Shown piece by piece: positions 7,323 to 14,864 of a DNA stretch of 15,326 bases; position 1 is the first letter of the stretch, and the number at the start of each line of letters is the position of its first letter. The stretch comes from Burkholderiales bacterium (GTDB lineage Bacteria; Pseudomonadota; Gammaproteobacteria; Burkholderiales; SG8-39), in the NCBI GenBank assembly GCA_020846575.1, contig JADLDQ010000318.1, positions 1-15,326 of the forward strand, in the 5' to 3' direction. A program made the position numbers and the translations under genes. The notes under the pieces are model-generated. The model was not told the origin of the DNA. It saw nothing but the letters and a program-made list of their open reading frames with translations, and did no database searches.

Positions 7323-8575
7323 CAGCGGTCCACCTCTCCGAAAACGATGTCCTGGGTGCCGATGATGGCCACCACGTCGGCCAGCATGTGGCCGCGCGAC
7401 ATCTCGTCCAGGGCCGCGAGGTGAACGAAGCCCGGCGGCCTGATCTTCATCCGGTAGGGCTTGTTCGCCCCGTCCGAGATCATGTAGATCCCGAATTCGC
7501 CCTTGGGAGCCTCCACCCCGGCGTACACCTCGCCGGGGGGCACGTGCATCCCTTCGGTGAACAGCTTGAAGTGGTGGATGAGATCCTCCATGCCGGTCTT
7601 CATGTCCACCCGGGGGGGCGGCGCCACCTTGCGGTTGCCGGTGATGACCGGGCCCGGGTTCTCGCGCAGCCATTTCACGCACTGGCGGATGATCCGGTTC
7701 GCCTGGCGCAGTTCCTCGATCCTCACCAGGTATCGGTCGTAGCAGTCGCCGTTGACGCCGACCGGCACATCGAACGCCAGCCTGTCGTACACCGCGTAGG
7801 GCTGTTTCTTGCGCAGGTCCCAGGCGATGCCCGAGCCGCGCAGCATCGCGCCGGTGAATCCGAGCGCGAGCGCCCGCTCGGGGGACACCACGCCGATGCC
7901 CACCGTGCGATGCTTCCAGATGCGGTTTTCCGTGAGCAGCGTCTCGTAGTCGTCCACGTACTTCGGGAAGCGCTCGGTGAAGTCCTCGACGAAATCGAGC
8001 AGCGACCCGCCGCGGTTGCGGTTCAGCCGCGCGAGCGTCGCCTCGTTGCGGTGGATCGAAGGCTGGTACCTGGGCATCGTCTCCGGAAGGTCGCGGTAGA
8101 CGCCGCCCGGGCGGTAGTAGGCGGCGTGCATGCGTGCGCCCGAGACCGCCTCGTAGCAGTCCATCAGGTCCTCGCGCTCCCGGAAGCAGTACAGGAACAC
8201 CGTCATCGCCCCGATGTCCAGCCCGTGCGCGCCCAGCCACAGCAGGTGGTTCAGGATGCGGGTGATCTCGTCGAACATCACGCGGATGTACTGGGCCCTG
8301 ATCGGCACCTCGATCCCGAGCAGGCGTTCGACCGCGAGGCAGTAGGCGTGCTCGTTGGCCATCATCGACATGTAGTCGAGCCGGTCCATGTAGGGCAGCG
8401 CCTGCAGGAAAGTCTTGTGCTCGGCGAGCTTCTCGGTCGCGCGGTGCAGCAGGCCGACGTGCGGATCCGCCCGCTGGACCACCTCGCCGTCCAGTTCCAG
8501 CACCAGCCGCAGGACCCCGTGCGCGGCCGGATGCTGGGGACCGAAATTCACCGTGTAGTTGCGGATCTCGGCCAT
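7322..8575 (-). CDS. nuoD: NADH-quinone oxidoreductase subunit D
   Basis: NuoD is the 49-kDa-type subunit forming the quinone-binding pocket together with NuoB and NuoH. The product is 417 residues, the standard length for an unfused NuoD. The proposed quinone-headgroup ligands are present: His19 in FGPQHPAAHG and Tyr68 in DRLDYMS. Their 49-residue spacing equals that of His38 and Tyr87 in Thermus Nqo4. Other signatures are LLHRATEKLAEHKT, ITRILNHLLWLGAHGLDIGA and the C-terminal RPPGFVHL...IIGTQDIVFGEVDR. ATG 8575-8573 comes two bases after the nuoC TAG. The fused NuoCD form of E. coli is not seen here. Confidence 0.98.
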   Translation of the reverse strand: MAEIRNYTVNFGPQHPAAHGVLRLVLELDGEVVQRADPHVGLLHRATEKLAEHKTFLQALPYMDRLDYMSMMANEHAYCLAVERLLGIEVPIRAQYIRVMFDEITRILNHLLWLGAHGLDIGAMTVFLYCFREREDLMDCYEAVSGARMHAAYYRPGGVYRDLPETMPRYQPSIHRNEATLARLNRNRGGSLLDFVEDFTERFPKYVDDYETLLTENRIWKHRTVGIGVVSPERALALGFTGAMLRGSGIAWDLRKKQPYAVYDRLAFDVPVGVNGDCYDRYLVRIEELRQANRIIRQCVKWLRENPGPVITGNRKVAPPPRVDMKTGMEDLIHHFKLFTEGMHVPPGEVYAGVEAPKGEFGIYMISDGANKPYRMKIRPPGFVHLAALDEMSRGHMLADVVAIIGTQDIVFGEVDR

Positions 8576-8577
8576 GA

Positions 8578-9192
8578 CTAGCCGCGCCCTCCGAGATCGC
8601 CGAACTGCTCCTCCCGGATGACCCGCGGAACGATCTCGCGAGGCTCTATGGTGACCGGCTGGTAGACCACGCGCTTTTGTTCCGGGTCGTAGCGCATCTC
8701 CACGTTGCCGGAGAGGGGGAAATCCTTGCGGAAAGGATGGCCGATGAATCCGTAATCGGTGAGGATGCGCCGCAGGTCCGCGTGGCCGGCAAACATGATC
8801 CCGAACAGGTCGAACGCCTCGCGCTCGAACCAGTTCGCGTTGGGCCAGACCCCGGTGAGCGTATCCAGGACGGGGTAGTCGTCGTCCTCGGCGAATGCCC
8901 GCAGCCGCAGGCGCCAGTTGTGCGTGATCGAAAGCAGGTGGGCCACCGCGGCGAAGCGGCGCCCGGTCCATGCGCCGTTGCCGTGGGCGGAATAGTCCAC
9001 GCCGCACAGGTCCGTCAGCTGCTCGAAGCGCAGCTCGGGGCGGTCGCGCAGCGCCGTCGCCACCGCGGTCCAGTCCCCGGCGCCGACCACCAGCGTCAGT
9101 TCGCCCGCCGCCTCGCCCAGGCTCGAAATCCGTTCCCCCAGCCCTGCGGCCAGCGCCTGCCTGAGTCGAGCGAGCTTTTGGGATCCTGGCAT
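8578..9192 (-). CDS. nuoC: NADH-quinone oxidoreductase subunit C
   Basis: NuoC is the 30-kDa-type subunit of the connecting arm and carries no cofactor. The product is 204 residues. The family core WFEREAFDLFGIMFAGH, followed by LRRILTDYGFIGHPFRKDFP (about residues 140-178), is complete. The C-terminal tail (YDPEQKRVVYQPVTIEPRE) is also typical. The start is ATG 9192-9190 (MPGSQKLARLRQAL), five bases after the nuoB stop, with no strong ribosome binding site, so it may depend on coupling with nuoB. It is separate from nuoD by two bases. Confidence 0.97.
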   Translation of the reverse strand: MPGSQKLARLRQALAAGLGERISSLGEAAGELTLVVGAGDWTAVATALRDRPELRFEQLTDLCGVDYSAHGNGAWTGRRFAAVAHLLSITHNWRLRLRAFAEDDDYPVLDTLTGVWPNANWFEREAFDLFGIMFAGHADLRRILTDYGFIGHPFRKDFPLSGNVEMRYDPEQKRVVYQPVTIEPREIVPRVIREEQFGDLGGRG

Positions 9193-9197
9193 GGAAC

Positions 9198-9680
9198 TCA
9201 GCGCGCGATGGTCTCGTTGCGCTTGATCTTGTTCTGCAGCTGAACGAGTCCGTACAGCAGCGCTTCGGCGGTCGGTGGACAACCCGGCACGTACACGTCG
9301 ACGGGCACGATCCGGTCGCAGCCGCGCACCACCGAGTACGAGTAGTGGTAGTAGCCTCCGCCGTTCGCGCAGGAGCCCATCGAAAGGACCCAGCGCGGTT
9401 CGGCCATCTGGTCGTATACCTTGCGAAGCGCCGGCGCCATCTTGTTGCACAGCGTGCCCGCGACCACCATCAGGTCGGATTGCCTGGGACTGGGCCGGAA
9501 CACGATGCCGAAGCGATCCAGGTCGTAGCGGGAAGCCCCGGCCTGCATCATCTCGACCGCGCAGCACGCCAGGCCGAAGGTCATCGGCCAGAGCGACCCG
9601 GTGCGCGTCCAGTTGATCACCGCGTCGATCGACGTGGTGACGAACCCCTGCTGCATCAGTCCCTGGTCGCTCGCGCCCAT
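9198..9680 (-). CDS. nuoB: NADH-quinone oxidoreductase subunit B (cluster N2)
   Basis: NuoB (PSST-type) holds cluster N2, the last iron-sulfur centre before quinone. The product is 160 residues. The ligands are the tandem Cys39-Cys40 in FGLACCAVEM, Cys104 in MGSCANGGG and Cys134 in VPGCPPTAEAL. FRPSPRQSDLMVVAGTL is another signature. ATG 9680-9678 has AGGA (in CAGGATGAC) just upstream, and the gene follows nuoA after 21 bases. Nothing expected is missing. Confidence 0.98.
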   Translation of the reverse strand: MGASDQGLMQQGFVTTSIDAVINWTRTGSLWPMTFGLACCAVEMMQAGASRYDLDRFGIVFRPSPRQSDLMVVAGTLCNKMAPALRKVYDQMAEPRWVLSMGSCANGGGYYHYSYSVVRGCDRIVPVDVYVPGCPPTAEALLYGLVQLQNKIKRNETIAR

Positions 9681-9701
9681 GTCATCCTGCGAACACCGCT
9701 G

Positions 9702-10070
9702 CTATTCCCATTCCAGCGCCCCCTTGCGCCACTCGTACACGAACCCCACCACGAGGACGATGAGGAAGATCATCATCGACACGAAACCGAAGAACCCGAC
9801 GTCGGTGAGCGCCACCGCCCAGGGAAACAGAAACGCGATCTCGAGATCGAACAGGATGAACAGTATCGCCACCAGGTAGTAACGCACGTCGAACTTCATG
9901 CGCGCGTCCTCGAAGGCCTCGAAGCCGCACTCGTAGGGGGAGAGTTTTTCCGCGTCGGGACGGTGCGTGCCCAGGATCAGGCTCAGCAGCCTGCCCATGA
10001 CCATCGGCCCCACGCCGACCGCGAGGCCGACGAGGATGAAGAGCAGGACGGGGAAGTAGTTCTCGGGCAC
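9702..10070 (-). CDS. nuoA: NADH-quinone oxidoreductase subunit A
   Basis: NuoA is a small membrane subunit next to NuoH at the quinone-module junction and the first gene of the nuo cluster. The product is 122 residues with three membrane helices. The conserved loop KLSPYECGFEAFEDARMKFD (Cys48) and the second helix VRYYLVAILFILFDLEIAFL with its acidic residues are intact. The start is GTG 10070-10068 (MPENYFPVLL); there is no suitable ATG. A stem-loop ends 12 bases upstream and a tRNA gene lies 93 bases upstream. Confidence 0.96.
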   Translation of the reverse strand: MPENYFPVLLFILVGLAVGVGPMVMGRLLSLILGTHRPDAEKLSPYECGFEAFEDARMKFDVRYYLVAILFILFDLEIAFLFPWAVALTDVGFFGFVSMMIFLIVLVVGFVYEWRKGALEWE

Positions 10071-10082
10071 CGATCAGATCCG

Positions 10083-10110
10083 CAGCGCAGCCCGTGAACC
10101 CGGGCCGCTG
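10083..10110 (-). other. stem-loop in the nuoA leader
   Basis: On the minus strand CAGCG-GCCCG pairs with CGGGC-CGCTG, two 5-bp perfect arms with a 2-base bulge (TG) and a GGTTCA loop. It lies between tRNA-Leu and nuoA, ending 12 bases before the nuoA GTG. There is no T-run after it. It could stabilise the 5' end of nuo mRNA, affect ribosome access, or be chance in GC-rich DNA. Confidence 0.4.
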
Positions 10111-10118
10111 GTGTTCAT

Positions 10119-10147
10119 CTTGTACCGTTCACGCCTGGACACGCCAA
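10119..10147 (-). promoter_or_regulatory. possible sigma-70 promoter for nuoA
   Basis: The minus strand has TTGGCG (10147-10142), a 17-base spacer and TACAAG (10124-10119), each 4 of 6 to consensus. A start of transcription near 10112 would place the stem-loop at the very 5' end of the leader and leave about 42 bases before nuoA. It would let nuo be expressed apart from the tRNA. The match is moderate only. Confidence 0.35.
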
Positions 10148-10163
10148 TCCGTTCCCGCTGCCA

Positions 10164-10248
10164 TGGTGCCGACGGAGAGACTCGAACTCTCACGGCTTAC
10201 GCCACCGCCCCCTCAAGACGGCGTGTCTACCAATTCCACCACGTCGGC
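10164..10248 (-). tRNA. tRNA-Leu (anticodon GAG)
   Basis: This is an 85-base class II tRNA including an encoded CCA at 10166-10164. The acceptor stem GCCGACG/CGTCGGC is perfect with discriminator A at 10167. The D-arm contains GGTGGAATTGGTAGACAC as in other leucine tRNAs. The anticodon stem CCGTC/GGCGG encloses the loop TTGAGGG with anticodon GAG at 10214-10212, reading CUC and CUU codons. The long variable arm (TGGC-GTAA-GCCG) and the T-arm GAGAG-TTCGAGT-CTCTC are well formed. It lies 60 bases after secG and before nuoA. The same tRNA follows secG in E. coli (leuU). It may be cut from a longer transcript. Confidence 0.98.
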
Positions 10249-10308
10249 CTGCGGGTGTGACGCGGCGCGGATGACCGCGTGCCCGACCTGCATTGGCCCG
10301 CGATTCTA

Positions 10309-10716
10309 CTATTTCGGTGCCTTCGAAGCACCTGCCGCAGCACCGCCTTTCGTCTCGCTCTGCGGAACCGGCACCTCGCTGGCGCCCGATTCGACCTTCG
10401 CCGGCGCGGCAGTGGAGGGCACCGGTACCGGCGAGACATCCTTGGCGGCGTCCATGACGCTGCCGCTGCCCGCGGTGCGGTGCGATGCAAGGTAGGCCAG
10501 ACCGAGGCTCGTCAGGAAGAAGACCGACGCGAGGATGGCGGTGGCGCGAGACAGGAAGTTCGCCGAGCCCGTGGCGCCGAACAGACTGCCGGAGGCACCG
10601 CCGCCGAAGGAGGCCCCGACGTCGGCGCCCTTGCCGTGCTGGAGCAGGACCAGTCCGATGATGGCCACGGCGACGAGCACGTGCAGGATGAGCAACAGTA
10701 TCAGCCAGGTGTTCAT
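10309..10716 (-). CDS. secG: protein-export membrane protein SecG
   Basis: SecG is the small auxiliary subunit of the SecYEG translocon. The product is 135 residues. A first membrane helix (about 4-24) is followed by the conserved cytoplasmic loop LLQHGKGADVGASFGGGASG and SLFGATGSANFLSR, then a second helix (about 60-80). The remaining 50 or so residues are an Ala/Pro/Ser/Thr-rich tail ending KAPK, poorly conserved in general and probably disordered. ATG 10716-10714 has GGGGAA upstream and follows the tpiA stop by 10 bases, so tpiA and secG are very likely co-transcribed. It ends with TAG. Confidence 0.97.
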   Translation of the reverse strand: MNTWLILLLILHVLVAVAIIGLVLLQHGKGADVGASFGGGASGSLFGATGSANFLSRATAILASVFFLTSLGLAYLASHRTAGSGSVMDAAKDVSPVPVPSTAAPAKVESGASEVPVPQSETKGGAAAGASKAPK

Positions 10717-10726
10717 GAGTTCCCCG

Positions 10727-11485
10727 TCAGCGCTGCGACAGCGCGGCGCAGATTGCCAGGAAATCGCCCGCCGCAAGCGATGCGCCGCCGATCAGTCCGC
10801 CGTCGACGTCCGGCATCGAAAACAGCTCGCGTGCATTGGAGGACTTCACGCTTCCCCCGTACAGCACGCTCAGGTCCGCCGCGATGGCCGCGTCGGCAGC
10901 GGCGATGCGCCCGCGAATGAACGCGTGGGCGCGCTGCGCCTGGTCCGGCGTGGCCGTGTGGCCGGTGCCGATCGCCCACACCGGCTCGTAGGCGAGGAGC
11001 GAGCGCGCGAGCGCGCCCACTCCCTGCGCCTGCAGCAGGGCATCGATCTGGCGCGCGAGCACCGCCTCGGTGTCCCCGCGCTCGCGTTCCGCGAGGGTCT
11101 CGCCCACGCACACGATGGGCGTCAGGCCCGATCTGAGCGCCGCGCCCAGCTTCGCGCCGGCCGTCCGATCGGTTTCCCCGTGCAGAGTGCGCCGCTCCGA
11201 ATGCCCCACGATCGCGTAGCGGCAGGCGAAGTCCCGCAGCATGTTCCCGGAGACTTCCCCGGTGAATGCACCCGCGTCGTGTTCGCTCAGGTCCTGGGCG
11301 CCCCACGCGAGCGCGCTGCCCCTCAGAGCTTCGGCCGCCTGAGCAAGATAGGGGAAGGGCACGCAAACCGCGAATGCGCATCCTTCGACCGGGGTGAGCG
11401 CGGCTTTGAGCGCTTGCAGCAACCTCGCGGTCGCCGCGAGTTCGCCGTGCATCTTCCAGTTGCCAACGACCAGCCGTCCGCGCAT
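10727..11485 (-). CDS. tpiA: triosephosphate isomerase
   Basis: This enzyme interconverts dihydroxyacetone phosphate and glyceraldehyde 3-phosphate in glycolysis and gluconeogenesis. The product is 252 residues, the normal TIM-barrel length. Catalytic residues are present: Lys11 in GNWKM, His95 in IVGHSERR and Glu167 in AYEPVWAIGTG. The flexible loop 6 (AIGTGHTAT, 171-179) and the phosphate-binding LYGGSVK and GGLIGGASL motifs are complete. ATG 11485-11483 is the start and lies about 43 bases from the predicted transcription start of the promoter at 11564-11535. secG follows 10 bases after its TGA. Confidence 0.98.
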   Translation of the reverse strand: MRGRLVVGNWKMHGELAATARLLQALKAALTPVEGCAFAVCVPFPYLAQAAEALRGSALAWGAQDLSEHDAGAFTGEVSGNMLRDFACRYAIVGHSERRTLHGETDRTAGAKLGAALRSGLTPIVCVGETLAERERGDTEAVLARQIDALLQAQGVGALARSLLAYEPVWAIGTGHTATPDQAQRAHAFIRGRIAAADAAIAADLSVLYGGSVKSSNARELFSMPDVDGGLIGGASLAAGDFLAICAALSQR

Positions 11486-11524
11486 CGCGTTCCGCGTCGA
11501 CCCGGTCCGGGGTGCACGCGTCAG

Positions 11525-11553
11525 AAAGACGTTAATTGTAGCGTCTTTGACGC
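11525..11553. promoter_or_regulatory. two overlapping dyads at the tpiA promoter
   Basis: A perfect 7-bp inverted repeat, AAAGACG at 11525-11531 and CGTCTTT at 11542-11548 with a 10-base centre, spans the -10 box. A second dyad, GCGTC-TTT-GACGC at 11541-11553, shares one arm and lies in the spacer. The placement suits a repressor operator, but no regulator can be named and chance is possible. Confidence 0.4.
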
Positions 11554-11564
11554 GGCAGGGTCAA
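11535..11564 (-). promoter_or_regulatory. sigma-70-type promoter upstream of tpiA
   Basis: TTGACC (11564-11559, 5 of 6 to the -35 consensus) and TACAAT (11540-11535, 5 of 6 to the -10 consensus) are separated by 18 bases. This is the best promoter-like sequence I found in the window. It lies in the AT-richest intergenic stretch, about 50 bases before the tpiA ATG. It likely drives tpiA-secG and possibly the tRNA and nuo genes beyond. Confidence 0.7.
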
Positions 11565-11620
11565 TTGAAGCGCCGGAATTCTCAGGGAAATTCGGCGATT
11601 GACGCAGCGCGCGAGGAACC

Positions 11621-11637
11621 GCGCCGGGCGCCGGCGC
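11621..11637 (-). terminator. possible GC hairpin downstream of dtd
   Basis: A perfect 7-bp stem, GCGCCGG/CCGGCGC, with a 3-base loop begins three bases after the dtd TGA. No T-run follows, so this is at best a non-canonical terminator or an mRNA 3' end stabiliser. The tpiA promoter lies just downstream, consistent with a transcription unit border. Confidence 0.3.
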
Positions 11638-11640
11638 GCA

Positions 11641-12087
11641 TCAGCCCGGAGCGGTGCGCAGCCATAACGTGACCGGTCCCTCGTTCACCAGTTCGACCGT
11701 CATGTGCGCGCCGAAGCGGCCGCTCGCGACCGGCCCATGCCTGGCGGCCGCGTAGCGCACCGCGTGCTCGAACAGCCGGCTCGCCAGCTCGGGCGGCGCG
11801 GCCGTCGAGAAACCGGGCCGGCTGCCGGAGGATGTGTCGGCGGCGAGGGTGAATTGCGGCACGAGCAGCAAGGCCGCACCGAGCTGCGCGGCCGAGAGGT
11901 TCATCCGGCCGCGCCCGTCCGCGAACACGCGGTAACCGATCAGCCGCTCCAGCAGCCGCTCGCAGCTGCGTTCGTCGTCGCCCGGCTCGGCGCACAGGAA
12001 CACGCACAGGCCGCGCTCGATTGCGGCGATGGTCTCGCCTTGCACGCTCACGCTGGCGCGGGATACCCGCTGAAGCAGGCCGATCAC
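11641..12087 (-). CDS. dtd: D-aminoacyl-tRNA deacylase
   Basis: Dtd removes D-amino acids (and glycine mischarged on tRNA-Ala) from tRNA. The product is 148 residues, close to the 145 typical of bacteria. The N-terminus MIGLLQRVSRASVSVQGE, the GYRVFADGRGRMNL segment and the C-terminal NEGPVTLWL, which supplies the Gly-cisPro motif (137-138), are present. The usual SQFTL motif reads PQFTL at 77-81. The start is GTG 12087-12085, matching the conserved N-terminus exactly; the ribosome binding site is weak. It sits between glmM (139 bases upstream) and tpiA, outside the usual glmM-secG neighbours. It seems to be carried along as an accessory in this cluster. Confidence 0.95.
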   Translation of the reverse strand: MIGLLQRVSRASVSVQGETIAAIERGLCVFLCAEPGDDERSCERLLERLIGYRVFADGRGRMNLSAAQLGAALLLVPQFTLAADTSSGSRPGFSTAAPPELASRLFEHAVRYAAARHGPVASGRFGAHMTVELVNEGPVTLWLRTAPG

Positions 12088-12226
12088 CCGCTCATGCCAC
12101 AGGCGCACGCCCCGGATGGCAGGAGCCGCGCCCTCGGCCGCTGCGCCCGGTGATGCCGCCCGGCGTGCGCTTGCGAGCGGACTCGGTGCTTTCGGCGCAT
12201 GCCAGCGCCGCGCCCGGCCGCGCGTT

Positions 12227-13594
12227 TCAGGTGCAGGCCGCCGCTGCGGCGACAGTGGCAACCGCGTCGGTGAGCAAGGTGACGCAGCGCTCCACCTGCT
12301 CGGCGTCCGCACCTTCCACCATGATCCGCAGCACCGGCTCGGTACCCGACGCACGCAGCAGGACCCGCCCGGACTTGCCCAGCTGCCGCTCCACATCCTG
12401 CTTTGCCGCGACGAGCTTCGAGGATTCCGACCAGTCGAAGCCGCGCGCCACCGGTACGTTCCTGAGAATCTGCGGATACAGCCTCAGCCCGCCGCACAGC
12501 TGCGCGAGCGCCGCCTTGCCCCTGCGCATCGCCGCGAGCACCTGCAGCGCGGAGACCAGGCCGTCGCCCGTGGTGTGCCTGTCCAGGCAGATGATGTGCC
12601 CCGAATTCTCGCCGCCGAGCAGCCATCCCTTTTCCTTGAGCATCTCCAGCACATAGCGGTCGCCGACTTTCGCGCGGCCGAAGGGGATGGCCATGGCCTC
12701 GAAGGCGCGCTCCAGCGCCAGGTTGGTCATCAGGGTTCCGGCGATGCCGTTGGGCCGCTCGGAACGGGCGCGGTCGGTGGCGATGACATACAGCAGTTCG
12801 TCGCCGTCGTAGGTCCGCCCGGCGCCGTCCACCATGATGAGCCGGTCGCCGTCCCCGTCCAGCGCCAGCCCGAGTTCCGCGCCGCGCTCGCGCACCGCCT
12901 GGATCAGCGCCGCGGGCTGCGTGGCGCCGACCCCGGCGTTGATGTTGTAGCCGTCGGGCGCCGCGCCGATGCTCGAGACGTCGGCGCCCAGCTCGTGCAG
13001 CACATGCGGCGCGATGTGGTAAGCGGCGCCGTGGGCGCAGTCCACCACGATGCTCATGCCGCGCAGGTCCAGGCTGTTCGGGAAGGTGCTCTTGCAGAAT
13101 TCGATGTAGCGTCCCGCCGCGTCTTCCACGCGCTTCGCGCGCCCGAGCCGGGTGGAATCCCGGCACCGCATCTGCCCCTCCAGTGCGTCTTCGATCTCCT
13201 GCTCGATCTCGTCGGGAAGCTTGTCGCCGCCGGCCGAGAAGAACTTGATTCCGTTGTCCTCGAACGGGTTGTGCGAAGCGCTGATGACCACGCCGGCCTG
13301 CAGCCGCAGCGCGCGCGTCAGGTAGGCGATCGCGGGCGTGGGCATCGGCCCGGTGAGCATGGTATCCACTCCGGCGGCCGAGAAACCGGCCTCCAGTGCG
13401 GCCTCCAGCATGTATCCGGAGATCCGGGTGTCCTTGCCGATCAGCACCGCCGCATGGTCGCCGCGGCGCAGCCCGGCACGGTTGACGAGCACGCCGCCGG
13501 CCGCGTACCCGAGCCGCATCACGAACTCGGGCGTGATCGGCGGCTCGCCGACCCTGCCGCGAATGCCGTCGGTACCGAAGTACTTCCTTGACAT
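12227..13594 (-). CDS. glmM: phosphoglucosamine mutase
   Basis: GlmM converts glucosamine 6-phosphate to glucosamine 1-phosphate for UDP-GlcNAc, needed for peptidoglycan and lipopolysaccharide. The product is 455 residues. The phosphoserine is Ser107 in VISASHNPFEDNGIKFF, the magnesium loop DGDGDR is at 246-251, the sugar-binding GGENSGH at 327-333, and the phosphate-binding RASGTEP at 414-420. The start ATG 13594-13592 (MSRKYFGTDGIRGRVG) has GGGAA five bases upstream. The frame is open well upstream through folP, but that part is shadow. The last residues (VATVAAAAACT) are low complexity. It follows folP after 125 bases, as in the conserved ftsH-folP-glmM order. Confidence 0.98.
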   Translation of the reverse strand: MSRKYFGTDGIRGRVGEPPITPEFVMRLGYAAGGVLVNRAGLRRGDHAAVLIGKDTRISGYMLEAALEAGFSAAGVDTMLTGPMPTPAIAYLTRALRLQAGVVISASHNPFEDNGIKFFSAGGDKLPDEIEQEIEDALEGQMRCRDSTRLGRAKRVEDAAGRYIEFCKSTFPNSLDLRGMSIVVDCAHGAAYHIAPHVLHELGADVSSIGAAPDGYNINAGVGATQPAALIQAVRERGAELGLALDGDGDRLIMVDGAGRTYDGDELLYVIATDRARSERPNGIAGTLMTNLALERAFEAMAIPFGRAKVGDRYVLEMLKEKGWLLGGENSGHIICLDRHTTGDGLVSALQVLAAMRRGKAALAQLCGGLRLYPQILRNVPVARGFDWSESSKLVAAKQDVERQLGKSGRVLLRASGTEPVLRIMVEGADAEQVERCVTLLTDAVATVAAAAACT

Positions 13595-13662
13595 GCCGAT
13601 TCCCGGTGGTTGTTCGCTGCCGTACGCAACAGTGCGCGCTCCGATGCGCATCCGGACGCGGC

Positions 13663-13686
13663 CCGGCGCTCGCTCCGGCGCTCGCC
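13663..13686. repeat. 12-bp tandem duplication in the folP-glmM gap
   Basis: CCGGCGCTCGCT is followed directly by CCGGCGCTCGCC, that is, two 12-base units differing at the last base. It lies in the 125-base spacer between folP and glmM. It is probably a replication-slippage product with no clear function. Confidence 0.6.
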
Positions 13687-13719
13687 GTTCAGGCCCACAC
13701 GCCGCGCGCCGCGGCCATT

Positions 13720-14580
<861 letters not shown>

Positions 14581-14864
14581 CGGCCTTCCGCAGTGACCCG
14601 GGGAGGCGTCGCGGCGCCGGGCTGGGCCCTCGAATCGCCGCGCGCTCATCGGGACGCCCTTTCGCTTCGCGACCAGGGCGTCGCGCTTGGAACGGCCCCG
14701 GTGCGCTCATTGAACTCTCGAGAAACGAATGCCAACCGGGCTAGGACAAACGTGGTATGGCGGCCGGATAAGCCTGTTCAGCGCGCCTCGCGGCCGGCGG
14801 CCGATCGCGTCGCTGCCCTGACGCTGCGCGACCGGGGCTTCGCGCGTGGGACCGCCCGGCGTGC
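14581..14864. other. ftsH-folP spacer with two imperfect direct repeats
   Basis: This gap of about 284 bases (215 if folP starts at 14649) holds no convincing gene. Two related segments, 14663-14709 and 14822-14867, match at 37 of 47 aligned positions in the same orientation. The second includes the ftsH stop codon. Between them are a GC palindrome (CGGCC-GGC-GGCCG at 14790-14802) and an AT-richer stretch (about 14710-14765). No strong promoter for folP is evident; TTGGCA with TTCAAT at 15-base spacing is a weak candidate. Confidence 0.5.
14663..14709 (-). repeat. imperfect direct repeat, copy A
   Basis: On the minus strand it starts TGAGCGCACCGGGG and ends TGGTCGCGAAGCG. It aligns with copy B (14822-14867) at 37 of 47 positions with a single one-base gap. 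It lies just upstream of folP. It could belong to a dispersed intergenic repeat family of this genome, or be a local duplication. Confidence 0.5.

Noticed and set aside
10303..10308. TAGAAT as a -10 box for tRNA-Leu, at the end of secG
   Set aside because: The sequence 17 bases upstream (GTGCTT) is a poor -35 box, so I do not call a separate tRNA promoter.
12084..12200. Minus-strand small frame of 38 codons ending in the dtd start (GGGTGA overlap)
   Set aside because: It is Arg/His-rich, has no clear ribosome binding site or similarity I recognise, and is explained as chance in the glmM-dtd spacer. The overlap with the dtd GTG keeps it worth noting only as a possible leader peptide.
12193..12210. 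6-bp stem (CGGCGC/GCGCCG) in the glmM-dtd gap
   Set aside because: No T-run, and stems of 5-6 bp are common by chance at this GC content.
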